A stretch of DNA of 57,337 bases from an uncultured Candidatus Poseidoniales archaeon (GTDB lineage: Archaea; Thermoplasmatota; Poseidoniia; Poseidoniales; Poseidoniaceae), in NCBI GenBank assembly GCA_905181715.1, contig CAJIYT010000015.1:1-57337 (forward strand). The letters are read 5' to 3'. The notes below the pieces were generated by a model. The model searched no databases. It was not told the DNA's origin and saw nothing but the letters and a program-made list of their open reading frames with translations. Shown here one piece after another: positions 10,079 through 20,300 of the stretch (positions within the stretch are counted from its first letter, which is position 1; each line of letters opens with the position of its first letter). Made by a program: the position numbers and the translations under genes.

Positions 10079-10552
10079 ATGTCGAAATTCTGGCTAGTGA
10101 AATCAGAGCCTCATGTCTATCCCTTCTCTCAACTCAAGGAAGATGGTCAAACCCATTGGGATGGAGTTCGTAACTATCAAGCGCGGAATTTCATGCGCGA
10201 TTCTATGAAAGTTGGAGATTTAGTCTTATTTTACCATTCTAATACCAAACCCCCCCACATAGCAGGATTAGCTAAAATATCCAAAGAAGGTTATCCTGAT
10301 CACACGTCTTGGGATATTAATAGCAACTATTTCGATGCTAAATCAGACCCTGATTCACCTCGTTGGTTCATGGTCGAAATCGAACCAATCGCTGACTTTT
10401 CACCCATTCTCGATTTACCTACGCTCAAAGAGATGCCAGCTTTACAAGGAATGGCATTATTGGCTAGAGGTCAAAGATTGAGCGTCCAACCCGTGGAACC
10501 TGAGCACTTTTCAATCATCTGTAATGCCGGTGGATTGGGGGATTTACTATGA
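10079..10552 (+). CDS. EVE-domain protein
   Basis: The 157-residue product is a single EVE domain, a PUA-like fold that binds modified bases or RNA. The N-terminal KFWLVKSEPHVYPFSQL and the WDGVRNYQARNFMRDSMKVGDLVLFYHSN core are diagnostic. Conserved aromatic residues of the nucleotide pocket are present (W in WDGVRN; F/Y in VLFYHS). The end (MALLARGQRLSVQPVE) is also family-typical. Its role in archaea is not established; it may read modified nucleic acid bases. It starts 37 bases after the exporter gene, and its stop overlaps the start of the aminotransferase by four bases (ATGA), so these two genes are translationally coupled. Confidence 0.9.
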   Translation: MSKFWLVKSEPHVYPFSQLKEDGQTHWDGVRNYQARNFMRDSMKVGDLVLFYHSNTKPPHIAGLAKISKEGYPDHTSWDINSNYFDAKSDPDSPRWFMVEIEPIADFSPILDLPTLKEMPALQGMALLARGQRLSVQPVEPEHFSIICNAGGLGDLL

Positions 10553-11760
10553 TTCCAGTCAGCGAAAGAGCCGCTCGAATCGAGTATGCGATTCGAGACG
10601 TTGTGGTTCCTGCATCTGAATTAGAAGCCCAGGGTCATGAGATTATCAAATTAAATATCGGTGATCCAATCGCCTATCCCGGTTTACCTACCCCGCCTCA
10701 TATGATCAAAGCATTCCAAGAGAGTTTGGGACGTGGGGAAACTGGTTATTCTCCATCATATGGCTTGGGTGTATTACGTACAGCAATCGCAGATGATGAA
10801 TGTTCTAAAGGCTGGGATTGTACAAGCGATGATGTCTATGTGTGCCATGGTGTAACCGAAGCATTACAGTTGATTTTCGCAGCAACTTTAGAGGAGGGTT
10901 CCAAAGTTCTCGCACCCGGACCTCACTATCCTCCATACATGGCATATCCGCAGATGTTTGGTGCACAAACGATAGAATATAATCTCAAATCAGATGATGG
11001 CTGGAAAATGGATATGGCTGATATTGAGTCAAAAATGGATGATTCAGTTCGTTTATTGGTAGTAATAAATCCAAATAATCCTACAGGTAATGTCGCAGGT
11101 GCTTCGGAAATCGACAGCTTGTTAGCAATTGCAGAGAAATGGCCTAATTGTATGGTTATCGCTGATGAGATCTATGATGGTCTCGACTTTACAGGCGAAC
11201 AGGTTTCTGTTGCATCACGTTCAAGCAAAGTACCTGTCCTTACGCTCAATGGTGTATCAAAGGTTTACTATGCACCAGGTTGGAGAATCGGTTACTTTGC
11301 GATACATGACCCAATCGGGTCGATGGCACTTGTCCGTGATGGATTGGAACGTTTGTTGCGCTCCCGCCTATGTGCATCTACTCCGGCGCAAATGGGTTAC
11401 CTAACAGGTCTTGTCGATGATCGCTCATGGATGGATGCCTATCGAAAAACCGTTCTTAATCGTAGAGATTTATGTCTTGAAAGGATATCCCAAATAGATG
11501 GGCTAGAGGTGCAAAATCCAGGCGGGGCTTTCTATATGTTCGTCCGATTGACCGATGAGAAATGGGCTGCTGACGACAAAGCATTCGTCCTTGAATTACT
11601 TCATCAAGAACATGTTCTAGTTGTCCATGGCAGTGGCTTTTCACCTAAAAAAGGGGCTGGTCATTTCCGCTTGGTTTATCTTGCAAGCGAAGAGGTTCTA
11701 GCAGATGCTTTCGATAGAATCGAGGCGTTCTTAATTCGCTCTCGTGATGCGATTGATTGA
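10549..11760 (+). CDS. Class I/II aminotransferase (alanine/aspartate aminotransferase-like)
   Basis: The 403-residue PLP enzyme of fold type I shows the substrate-side N-terminus KLNIGDPIAYP, the PLP-phosphate region, NPNNPTGNV (174-180), the cofactor ring contact VIADEIYDGL (Asp206, Tyr209), the Schiff-base lysine in NGVSKVYYAPGWRIGY (Lys238) and the C-terminal substrate Arg in GHFRLVYLA. The sequence style is close to archaeal AlaA/AspC-like enzymes that move amino groups between alanine or aspartate and 2-oxoglutarate; exact specificity cannot be read from sequence. Overlaps the EVE gene by four bases. A perfect palindrome starts one base after its stop. Confidence 0.88.
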   Translation: MIPVSERAARIEYAIRDVVVPASELEAQGHEIIKLNIGDPIAYPGLPTPPHMIKAFQESLGRGETGYSPSYGLGVLRTAIADDECSKGWDCTSDDVYVCHGVTEALQLIFAATLEEGSKVLAPGPHYPPYMAYPQMFGAQTIEYNLKSDDGWKMDMADIESKMDDSVRLLVVINPNNPTGNVAGASEIDSLLAIAEKWPNCMVIADEIYDGLDFTGEQVSVASRSSKVPVLTLNGVSKVYYAPGWRIGYFAIHDPIGSMALVRDGLERLLRSRLCASTPAQMGYLTGLVDDRSWMDAYRKTVLNRRDLCLERISQIDGLEVQNPGGAFYMFVRLTDEKWAADDKAFVLELLHQEHVLVVHGSGFSPKKGAGHFRLVYLASEEVLADAFDRIEAFLIRSRDAID

Positions 11761-11761
11761 T

Positions 11762-11775
11762 GTGGGTTAACCCAC
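11762..11775. repeat. 14-base perfect palindrome immediately after the aminotransferase stop
   Basis: GTGGGTT followed directly by AACCCAC, beginning one base after the TGA at 11758-11760 and ending just before the GTG/ATG starts (11777, 11786) of the next gene. If it folds in the mRNA it would sit between the two reading frames and could affect initiation downstream. It is one of the post-stop inverted repeats described in the findings. Confidence 0.5.
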
Positions 11776-11785
11776 TGTGGCGGAC

Positions 11786-14700
11786 ATGCGCAGTTGGCTT
11801 GTGGCTCTTGGAGTGATTCTCCTATTGCCTCTGGCATCAGCAGAAACAATCGTCTCTGGTAATACTGATTTCGAGTTTTCTCTGCTAATACCGTTATTCC
11901 TAGCCATCGTAGCGGCAATAGTCTTGCGTCGATGGATGGTCCCTCAACAACTGTCTTCGCTTCAAGTTGGTTTTGAGATAGACGACGATCTCTATGAAGT
12001 CCATCGTTTGACAAATAATAGAGATGACGCAAAGGAACTTTTATCATTACCTGGTGTGAGATTTGCACTCGCATTGTATATGATGGCAATGACTGCAATT
12101 CTATTACTTATTACTGAATTATTCTTCAATCCTAATGTATTCTACCTGCCAAACGTAGTATTAATTGGCATTCTCTTTCTAATTCCTGTATTTATCTCGC
12201 CATGGGAATCTCTCAATATTCAATTGAGCGGTAAAAAGGTTCAGGGTCGTGGAAAGAGTCGAATTAAGGGTTTATTACTAAGATTGATCACTCTTTCGAT
12301 TTTGATAAGTGCTACATTAGCGACCATCTTCTATGGAACGCTACAAGGTGTCCCTTCTGATATGCCAATTTGGTATGCGGTGGCTATACTGGTTTTCATG
12401 GGTCCAACCATTCTAGCATATGGTCGTATCATGGGTGCATCATGGAACATGCTGGTCATCGGTAAGTGGAGAACTATCATTGGCCGTAAGAATCCAATCG
12501 ATCCAGATCGAGTTGGATTTGTGGGGAGAATATTTTCAATAATTCTTTTTATATTCCTACTAACTATGCCATTCACTGCAATAAACGGTATAGTTACTGT
12601 CTTTCACGTTATGGTAAATAGTCCTGAGAACTCTGCAGACATTTTGAATTATGGCGGAATAATTGGCCATGAACTTTATCTGTTGGTGCAAAACCATGCT
12701 ATATTCTCTCAGATTGAATATCTCAAAACCTTGCCTCAAGTTCTTTCAATTTACCTTTCTATCAATATTGCAGTGGTTGGGCTTGCGTTCATTTTTGAAT
12801 TATTACGTAACTTGTACTTGGGGGGTCAGACCTTTGGTGGACTCGGTGGTGTAATGCTCGCCACACCTCGTGAGATCCGTACTGAAGAAGCAGCGCAAAG
12901 CAAGGTCCTCTACTTTGCATTCGCTGGCTTTAGCGGCTACACTGCTCTACTATTGTTTTTGGTTTGCTACAAAGAATTTGGTGATTTGATGCCTTATACC
13001 GATTGGTTGGAGCAAAGGGGATTCAAAGAAGAAGTTCGCCTGCTCGCGACATGGATGTTTATCGCAGTTGGTCAGGCTATCTTCTTGCTAACTTGGGTTC
13101 TTTCAATAGCTCGGTTCGGCCATCTAAGGCGCTTGCAATTCGATTTAAACCCCGACGAAAGAAGAGAAGGTGCGGTGATGAGCGGTGGTAGTGACTGGAT
13201 GCGTGACACCGTCGACCAAGCTGCATTGGCCGGTGATCTCGATGCCTTAATCCGTTTCCAAGCCAAGGATTCCGAAGAGGACCCAGCTCTTGTTAGACAT
13301 GAAAAAGCACGTGCTAAAATGCTTGAAAGTGGATTGAGAGGATTATGGCCTAGAGCCATAGAAGAAGCGCGTAAAGTATTGGCTCAGGCAGGAGGTGACG
13401 ATGATGAAGCGAGAATGATTATTGCGGTTGGTCATCTTGCCAGTCGTCGATTAGACGCAGCACGAGAGTCATTGCATAATTTACAACAACCCGAAGGTTA
13501 TGATGAACCTGAATTACTTTCTTTCATTCTTGAATGGATGGATCCGTGGCATGGTGCGGTCGATGAAGATGACCTTTGGGATTGGGAGAATAATCCGTGT
13601 ATCGATCACCTCCACAATATGATGCGCATGCTCAGAGATTGGTCACCAAACCCGAGCGATGATTCAATTCATCATGATGCGCTAACTCAATCTGCAATAC
13701 TTTCACAAGTGGCCCTATTGCGTGCTCAAAACCTTCACGTGGATGCGCTGAGATTAGCACTTGAAACCGTCAAGAATAATCCACTTGGTGCGCGACCAAG
13801 AATCGCCGTTGCACTCTGTCTATTGGACAGTGGAGAATGGCATAGTGCGTTATCCATTCTAAGCGAGTTGGAGATATCCGATGAGTTCGACCCCCGCGTT
13901 AAAGCATTGGCAAATATCATGGGTAAGGATATCAGTAGTGATCAATTGGAAGTATCTTTGACTAAACCTTCCCACAAGCGTAGTAAGAATCTAATCGACG
14001 AAGCACCGGTTAATCCAGTTGCGGGTTTGATGGTCAAGGGTGGAATAGACGAGGCTTTGAATGCAAATGTCATGATTGCTGCTAGTGAGTCTGTAGCTAT
14101 GCGTATGACACCGATTTATACAACTGGAGTACTTTCGTTTGTAATTAATTGGTTATTGCTAACACCGACTTGGCTATTGATTGGAATCGCTTCGACTACT
14201 GAACTGGGTACTTTCCAAGGCGTTGCTATAGGCGGGTCATTGATTTTCTTCCACCAAGGATATCGTCGCTTGCGGAAGCAGCAAAGAAAGGTCATCAAGC
14301 ATCGTGACCAAAAAGGAATGATTGCTTATGCTAAGCGGCTGAAGAGACATAAGATTGATTTGAAAATGACCAACATACCTGTTGGGACTCATCTTCTGAT
14401 GTCGGGTCTGCTCGTGACGGTAAATGGCGTTGTTTTCGATGTTGGTTTCCCCGGTTGGATGGTGGATAGATTACCAAAGAGTAGTGAGAAAGGACTCAAG
14501 CAAAGATTTTCACGCCGACATAAAAGCAGTAAGCGAGCAAAGGATGCACGTAAACAGAATTTATCGAACGGTTGGTGGCTCAAACGTCCCAAGGAAGCAG
14601 GATCTGATGTGCCGGCATTGGAGCGTTTGATTGGACCTGTGGCATATCGTGGACGTTCACAGATGATACAGAGAAAGACCGGCCGGTTGTTACGTTCACA

Positions 14701-14809
14701 CAGTAAGAAGTCTGGCCGTCAGCCTATGTCTCAAGTTGGTCAAATCAAACAGCAGATACCGATGAATACCATTCGCAGTGAACGTAGTGGGCCACCATCT
14801 AAGAAATAG
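11786..14809 (+). CDS. Large multi-spanning membrane protein with cytosolic helical-repeat domain and basic tail
   Basis: No family recognised. The 1007-residue product starts with a signal-like helix (WLVALGVILLLPLASAE), then about ten hydrophobic segments to residue 450. A soluble, helix-rich region follows (about 455-765) with TPR-like pairs, for example LASRRLDAARESLHNL and LRAQNLHVDALRLALETV. Two more TM segments lie near 776-825, then a tail of about 180 residues very rich in Lys/Arg (RRLRKQQRKVIKHR; KSSKRAKDARKQ). The basic tail suggests contact with nucleic acid, ribosomes or acidic lipid. ATG 11786 gives the cleanest signal peptide; GTG 11777 is possible. Flanked on both sides by short inverted repeats. 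Confidence 0.75.
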   Translation: MRSWLVALGVILLLPLASAETIVSGNTDFEFSLLIPLFLAIVAAIVLRRWMVPQQLSSLQVGFEIDDDLYEVHRLTNNRDDAKELLSLPGVRFALALYMMAMTAILLLITELFFNPNVFYLPNVVLIGILFLIPVFISPWESLNIQLSGKKVQGRGKSRIKGLLLRLITLSILISATLATIFYGTLQGVPSDMPIWYAVAILVFMGPTILAYGRIMGASWNMLVIGKWRTIIGRKNPIDPDRVGFVGRIFSIILFIFLLTMPFTAINGIVTVFHVMVNSPENSADILNYGGIIGHELYLLVQNHAIFSQIEYLKTLPQVLSIYLSINIAVVGLAFIFELLRNLYLGGQTFGGLGGVMLATPREIRTEEAAQSKVLYFAFAGFSGYTALLLFLVCYKEFGDLMPYTDWLEQRGFKEEVRLLATWMFIAVGQAIFLLTWVLSIARFGHLRRLQFDLNPDERREGAVMSGGSDWMRDTVDQAALAGDLDALIRFQAKDSEEDPALVRHEKARAKMLESGLRGLWPRAIEEARKVLAQAGGDDDEARMIIAVGHLASRRLDAARESLHNLQQPEGYDEPELLSFILEWMDPWHGAVDEDDLWDWENNPCIDHLHNMMRMLRDWSPNPSDDSIHHDALTQSAILSQVALLRAQNLHVDALRLALETVKNNPLGARPRIAVALCLLDSGEWHSALSILSELEISDEFDPRVKALANIMGKDISSDQLEVSLTKPSHKRSKNLIDEAPVNPVAGLMVKGGIDEALNANVMIAASESVAMRMTPIYTTGVLSFVINWLLLTPTWLLIGIASTTELGTFQGVAIGGSLIFFHQGYRRLRKQQRKVIKHRDQKGMIAYAKRLKRHKIDLKMTNIPVGTHLLMSGLLVTVNGVVFDVGFPGWMVDRLPKSSEKGLKQRFSRRHKSSKRAKDARKQNLSNGWWLKRPKEAGSDVPALERLIGPVAYRGRSQMIQRKTGRLLRSHSKKSGRQPMSQVGQIKQQIPMNTIRSERSGPPSKK

Positions 14810-14838
14810 TTGAAAGTAGTATCTTATTGAGGGCATTG

Positions 14839-14870
14839 AGCCCCAACTCTCCTCAAAGAGTTCAAGGGCT
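14839..14870 (+). repeat. Stem-loop between the large membrane protein gene and glyA
   Basis: Two stacked stems: AGCCC (14839-14843) pairs with GGGCT (14866-14870), and AACTCT (14845-14850) pairs with AGAGTT (14857-14862) around a CCTCAA loop. It lies 29 bases after one stop codon and 27 bases before the glyA ATG, so it could be a transcript-end hairpin or a leader structure of glyA. No U-run follows. Confidence 0.5.
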
Positions 14871-14897
14871 GCTTCATCATGGCCATTAAGGAGTGCG

Positions 14898-16181
14898 ATG
14901 ATAACTAATCGAGACCGTGCAAATGCGGTGATGTCAGCAACTGAACAAAGTGGTAATCTCTATGGTGAAGGCTTAGGCATGATAGCCAGTGAGAATATAA
15001 TCTCACCCTTGGTTAGAAAAGCCGTTGCAAGCGATCTACATGGTCGCTATGCAGAAGGTATGCCATACAAGCGCTATTACCAAGGGTGTGGTGGCTTTGA
15101 CACCATAGAAGAACTTGGTATCGAAATGGGTAAGAAGGTCTTCTCAGCACCTTTCATCAATATTCAATCGACAAGTGGTACTGTCTCCAACATTGCAGCA
15201 TTGAAGGCGTTGGCTAAACCGGGTGACAAGATAACTGCGATTTCCACTGCAGATGGTGGTCACATCTCTCATGCTAGAATGGGCGCGGTCGGTTTGAGAG
15301 ATCTCGATCTTCATACCTACCCTTGGAATGAGGAAAGAATGGAACCCGATATCGACGCTGCAGCCGAATTAATTCGGGAAGTCAAGCCTAAAATCGCTCT
15401 ATTTGGTCAATCGGTATTTCTTTTTCCAACTCCATTGAAGGAATTAGCCGCAGCAGCAAAGGAAGTTGGTGCAACAGTGATGTACGACGGTGCTCACGTA
15501 TTGGGATTGATTGCAGGTGGTGAATTTCAAAACCCATTGAAAGAAGGTGTTGATGTAATGACTGGTAGTAGTCATAAGACCTTCCCTGGTCCCCAAGGTG
15601 GTTTCATTATTTCAAGTAGTGAAGATGAAACTTTTCAGCGTCGTCTAAACAGTGCGGTATTCCCTGGGACTTGTTCTTCGTATCATCTTCATCACGTAGC
15701 AGGTAAAGTGGTGGCATTGGCAGAGTTCCTTGAATATGGACAATCATATGCTCAGGATATAGTGCGTAATGCTCGGGCTTTTGGTGCTGCAATGTGTGCA
15801 GAGGGCTTTGATGTCCTCGCCGAATCCAGAGGTTTCACTGCTAGCCATCAAATCTTGACTAGACATGGGGAGATTGACAGCGGAGCCGGTAAAAAGGCAG
15901 CTCATCTTCTCGAGCAAGCGGGAATTGTAACCAACATGAATATGCTGCCCGGTGATACACGAGCACTTTCTCCAAGCGGTTTACGCCTTGGTGTTCAAGA
16001 AATGACTCGAGTTGGCATGGGTGTAGATGAGATGGAGCAAATAGCTACTCTTTATTCACGTGTTTTACTAAAGGGTGAAGACCCAAATTCAGTCAGAGAA
16101 GACGTAAGAGAATTGAAATCCAATCATCAGGTAATTGGATATTGTTTCAATGACAAAAATGAATCAGGCTATCCCTTTTGA
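14898..16181 (+). CDS. glyA: Serine hydroxymethyltransferase
   Basis: The 427-residue PLP enzyme interconverts serine and glycine with a one-carbon folate or pterin carrier. Visible motifs are MIASENIISPLVRKA near the start, GRYAEGMPYKRYYQGC, the cofactor segment STSGTVSNIAAL, MYDGAHVLGLIAGG with the PLP-ring Asp, and the Schiff-base lysine in TGSSHKTFPGPQGG (Lys227). The length and the Gly-rich SHKTFPGPQGG match archaeal SHMT. A strong stem-loop lies just upstream. The following gene starts 16 bases after its stop, so both may share a transcript. Confidence 0.95.
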   Translation: MITNRDRANAVMSATEQSGNLYGEGLGMIASENIISPLVRKAVASDLHGRYAEGMPYKRYYQGCGGFDTIEELGIEMGKKVFSAPFINIQSTSGTVSNIAALKALAKPGDKITAISTADGGHISHARMGAVGLRDLDLHTYPWNEERMEPDIDAAAELIREVKPKIALFGQSVFLFPTPLKELAAAAKEVGATVMYDGAHVLGLIAGGEFQNPLKEGVDVMTGSSHKTFPGPQGGFIISSSEDETFQRRLNSAVFPGTCSSYHLHHVAGKVVALAEFLEYGQSYAQDIVRNARAFGAAMCAEGFDVLAESRGFTASHQILTRHGEIDSGAGKKAAHLLEQAGIVTNMNMLPGDTRALSPSGLRLGVQEMTRVGMGVDEMEQIATLYSRVLLKGEDPNSVREDVRELKSNHQVIGYCFNDKNESGYPF

Positions 16182-16197
16182 TGAGATAGGGTGATGA

Positions 16198-17277
16198 ATG
16201 CGAATCGAGCATAGTCCCACCATGCGGCGCTCAATTCACGGCATCGACTTACAACTCGATGAAAGGTTAGTGGATTTGGTGGCAGCATCTTTCACCGTTC
16301 ATGATGGTTTATTTCTCGATGGGAATGGCAATCCTTGGATGATTTGTTCTGCACGAGAGTTCGAAACTTGGTGGTTATTATTCGAAGAAAACATCTCATC
16401 ACCGATGGGCCGACGTCTAGCTAATTGTATGGTGGATGAGGAATCTTGGCATATTTCGCAGGAACAAATCTTTACAGTAAGTGGCTTATTCAAGGCTAAA
16501 AAGCGAAATCTAGCTTTGAAAAGCAGATGGGAATCCCGTGGTTGGGGCGATCCTGATTTGCAAAATCTCAGCGTTAATGATGGCTTAATAACACCTTTTT
16601 CTGCTGGTTGTCTACATGCTGCAGCAGAATATTTGAGCGTTGAAAGGTTACGGATGCGTTGGCAAGAACAAGGAAAGGGTCTTTGTGAAATAATTCTTGA
16701 TCCAACTGGTAATGAGAAGCCAAATGTAATTGCTCCACCGGTAAGGCCCTGGGATTTATCTGATTGCGAAGTTGGTAATTCGCCTTTAGAATTAGAGCTA
16801 ATGAAAGGATATGATGTTGAGGGAGAAAGGCACTGCTTGCTCCCAGCAGGATTATTCAGTAGATTGCTTGATGCTTGTGCAGAGCTTAATTCAATCCATT
16901 CAGGGGAAAACTGGTTGATAGAAGGTGAGAGTTGTACAGATGGGTTTATCGCGATTGCTGAAGCACAAAAGCAAGTTTTCCTTGACAGTGAGCAACATGT
17001 TCTAATTTCTGAAACTGGTAATTGGCTGAGTGTATACGAGGATGTCTTCTCTGCAAAGGGTTTGGGAAAACCCACTTCGGTCAAGGAAATCGATAGTCAT
17101 GGTGGTATCAAATTTACCTTCCAGCATCTACCGTTCGCTGCACTTACGGTAGGCATGCTCGCTGGGGCATGGCAGCGCGCCCAAGGTAGACCTGTGAAAG
17201 TAGCACTGAAAGGAACACATGGTTCTTGGTCGATTGAACTCGTATCACAATATCAATTGGCAACAAGTGATGATTAA
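16198..17277 (+). CDS. Conserved-looking protein of unknown function with two similar halves
   Basis: The 359-residue soluble product has no signal peptide or TM helix, and I cannot place it in a family. It has two comparable blocks ending in similar patterns: PFSAGCLHAAAEYLSVERLRMRWQ (about 134-157) and PFAALTVGMLAGAWQRAQGRPVKVAL (about 313-338). In each, a hydrophobic helix is followed by a basic strand, suggesting an internal duplication. It lies 16 bases after glyA in the same direction, so a role near one-carbon or amino-acid metabolism is conceivable but not shown. An antisense frame of 261 codons exists but is Ser/Cys/Pro-rich and looks like a shadow. Confidence 0.65.
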   Translation: MRIEHSPTMRRSIHGIDLQLDERLVDLVAASFTVHDGLFLDGNGNPWMICSAREFETWWLLFEENISSPMGRRLANCMVDEESWHISQEQIFTVSGLFKAKKRNLALKSRWESRGWGDPDLQNLSVNDGLITPFSAGCLHAAAEYLSVERLRMRWQEQGKGLCEIILDPTGNEKPNVIAPPVRPWDLSDCEVGNSPLELELMKGYDVEGERHCLLPAGLFSRLLDACAELNSIHSGENWLIEGESCTDGFIAIAEAQKQVFLDSEQHVLISETGNWLSVYEDVFSAKGLGKPTSVKEIDSHGGIKFTFQHLPFAALTVGMLAGAWQRAQGRPVKVALKGTHGSWSIELVSQYQLATSDD

Positions 17278-17359
17278 GCGAGCAAAAAATACTCATTCAT
17301 CGTCAAGATTCATAACCAAAGTGTGATTAGCAAGGTCTGCGCTCAATGAGGTATTATTC

Positions 17360-20300
17360 ATGGTAATGGCACATAACCAAATGGCTTACGTCGCAATTGT
17401 ATCAACAATGATCTTTGGTTCTCTATTCGTAGGTGCCTCTGGATACTTCCAAACCAGTGAGGATTTGGGTGGTTTTGAATCGGCTGCTGATGATGATGTA
17501 ACCGGTGGAGGAACCAATGCAGTTGATGCTTTGGACACCGATGAGGACGGTCTCCCTGATACACTTGAGGAGACACAATATGGAACCGATCCCAATAATG
17601 CCGATACTGATGGTGATGGTTTAGAGGATGGCTGGGAAATCGATCACGGTTTAGATCCTCTAGACAATGGTGAAGCAGACGATATTTCTTCCGATCCAGG
17701 AGAGGCAGATACAGATGAAGCCGAAATTGAGGATGAGACCAACGGTTGGCCTGATCCTGATGACGGACCTACTGGTGACCCCGATCGTGATGGACTAATC
17801 AATTCCCTTGAACAGGAACTGGGAACCGACCCCCGCCGAGCAGATACTGATAATGATGGACTCAACGACCGTTGGGAATCGATGCATACTCACGACGTTA
17901 CTACCCCAACTGGTGTTGTAACAATGTTCGATCCACTTTCAGGTAATTGGGATTGTCTTTTGCTTACCACTGAAGTAGAAAGCGAACTTGAAAGCCGCTA
18001 TGATGGCAAAGATGGTCGAGAGGATTGGAAAGACCTTGCAAATGCAATGGATGATTATTCCTGCGATATGGTACTTGATTCGGATTTAGATGGGTTGGCA
18101 AATTTCGAAGAGGAGAACTATGGAACTAATCCTACTCTTAGCGATTCGGATGGGGATATGATTGATGACATAGTCGAAATCTCTTCAGGACTTGTAACTT
18201 TGAAAAATGGTACTGCTGATGATTGTATGAAGCCGTTGGTAAATACTATTCAACGCACTGCTCCATTTTCTCAACAAGCAACAGAAGGATTAGCTTGGTT
18301 TTTAGAAGACATGGACGCTGATGGTTACCAAAATGGTCCATCTGATTGGGACACCGATGGTGATGGTATGCCAGATGGTTACGAGTATTGCTATTCCAAC
18401 CCTACTGAGCACCCTCTAGGCGACTCGCCACAAGCTCGAGAGGAAACCCTCGACCCAGCAAACCTTAGTGATGCTTGGGGAGACTGGGATGATGATGGTA
18501 TGAACAATGTTGAGGAATTCAGGGTCTCTTTAGTATTCGGACCATTGAAATTCACCAGCCCTTGGAAAGAAGATACCGATAACGACGATATGCCTGATGG
18601 ATGGGAAGCGAGTAATGGTCTCGATCCACGCGATGGCGTAAACGGCGATGAAGATCCAGACCGTGATGGCTATGATGTCGATAATGACGGCTCTGTGACC
18701 TATCCTCAATTAGTGCTCGATATGACGATTATCTCGATTGATGTAGAATTAGATGATCAGGTTGTCATCAATCAAACCGTAGCTAGAGGCCAGGTCACTC
18801 AATCAGGTGGAAACCGTGTGACCGTGCCTATCATCTCGCCATCAGATGGCTTTGTTAATCAAATCGACATACAAGTTGGAGATGTGATTATCTCTCGTCT
18901 TGATGTGATGATGGTAATTGTTGAAGTGAATGAGAGATTCACAAATCTACTCGAATACAATGCCCGTGATGGCAACGGTGATGGAGTAGTCGATTCACGT
19001 TCAACTGATCCCTTAGACCCAGATACCGATAATGATGGTCTCAAAGATGGTATCGAAGTTATGGGTTGGGAAATTCTTGTTGTAAATAGAGGGGTTAACC
19101 GCATATGGGTTACCTCCGATCCTGGTGAATGGGATTCTGACAAGGATGGTCTAAGTGATTGGACTGAATTCGGTGAGGTTTGCGATCAGGGCTCAAATGC
19201 TTCAAATGCTGATACCGATGGTGATGGACTGAGTGATCAACAGGAAGCTAGCGACGGGTTTGTGTGGAATGGCTTGCCATATTTCACCGATCCATGCATG
19301 TTCGATACTGACAACGATGGTCTCGAAGATGGTGAGGAAGTAACCCTTGGTCAAGATAACTTTTATACGAACGCCAGTGATTCTGACACAGATGATGACG
19401 GACTAATCGACGGTGAAGAAATACTCAATATCCCACGTCCGTGGCAATATTCAACGAACCCTATCATTAACGATACCGATGGTGATGGTATGCTCGATGG
19501 TTGGGAGATGCAAGTGCTCTCTGTAGAAGAGGATTCACGTTCTCACAGCCTTTGGGTTGCAACAGATGTGTGGCTACCTCCTGGTTGTGATTCCTTTGCC
19601 GAGTGCGGTAAACAGCCTGGCGGATGGCTCTGGCAGAATTGGGTAGGTAGATTCTATCCAATAATAAAATATGAGATACATGAGATGAATCTTACCAACT
19701 TTGCAATACCAGAAAATAGTCTTTGCAATTGTTATGCTAGATGGGCCCTCGATCCAAATAGTCTATTGGGAGATAGTGGATACGATGTGGATAATGATTC
19801 ATTGACCACTGATGCTGAGGCACCTGGTCGTTGGGATACAAATCCGATCGATGACGATACCGATGGTGATAAACTACCAGATGGATGGGAAGTTAAATTC
19901 TCATTGATGGCTCTTGAGTTGAACTTAACCTCTGATTCTGGAAGCGGATCTAGAGGCCTTATGGATCCTTCAATGTACGATAGCGATCTTGACGGCATCA
20001 ATGATGGAAATGAAGATCTCGATTCCGATGGTCTCAATCGTGCTGGATTAATTAAGAAATATTGTCCTAGTTATGACGATCCATCAACTTCTCGTTGTCA
20101 CATAGACCCTGATACAGTAGATGGGAATAACTTCTATAATAACCTAGAGAATTTCACTAACTTCGAAGAGTTCGAGAATGGTACTTATCCCATTACCAAT
20201 GATACCGATGGCGATGAATTAGAGGATGGTCCTGAAGTGTATTACCAGGATCACGATGATGACGGTATGGCTACTGGCTGGGAATACCATTTCGAATTTG

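Noticed and set aside
16299..17084. Leftward frame of 261 codons opposite the unknown gene after glyA
   Set aside because: Ser/Cys/Pro-rich product without secondary-structure pattern; the rightward frame has normal composition, a start 16 bases after glyA and an internal duplication.
17278..17359. Post-stop hairpin in the gap before the Ca-repeat protein
   Set aside because: Only long-range or crossing pairings (CTCATT with AATGAG about 45 bases apart) are visible, so it was not counted with the other repeats.
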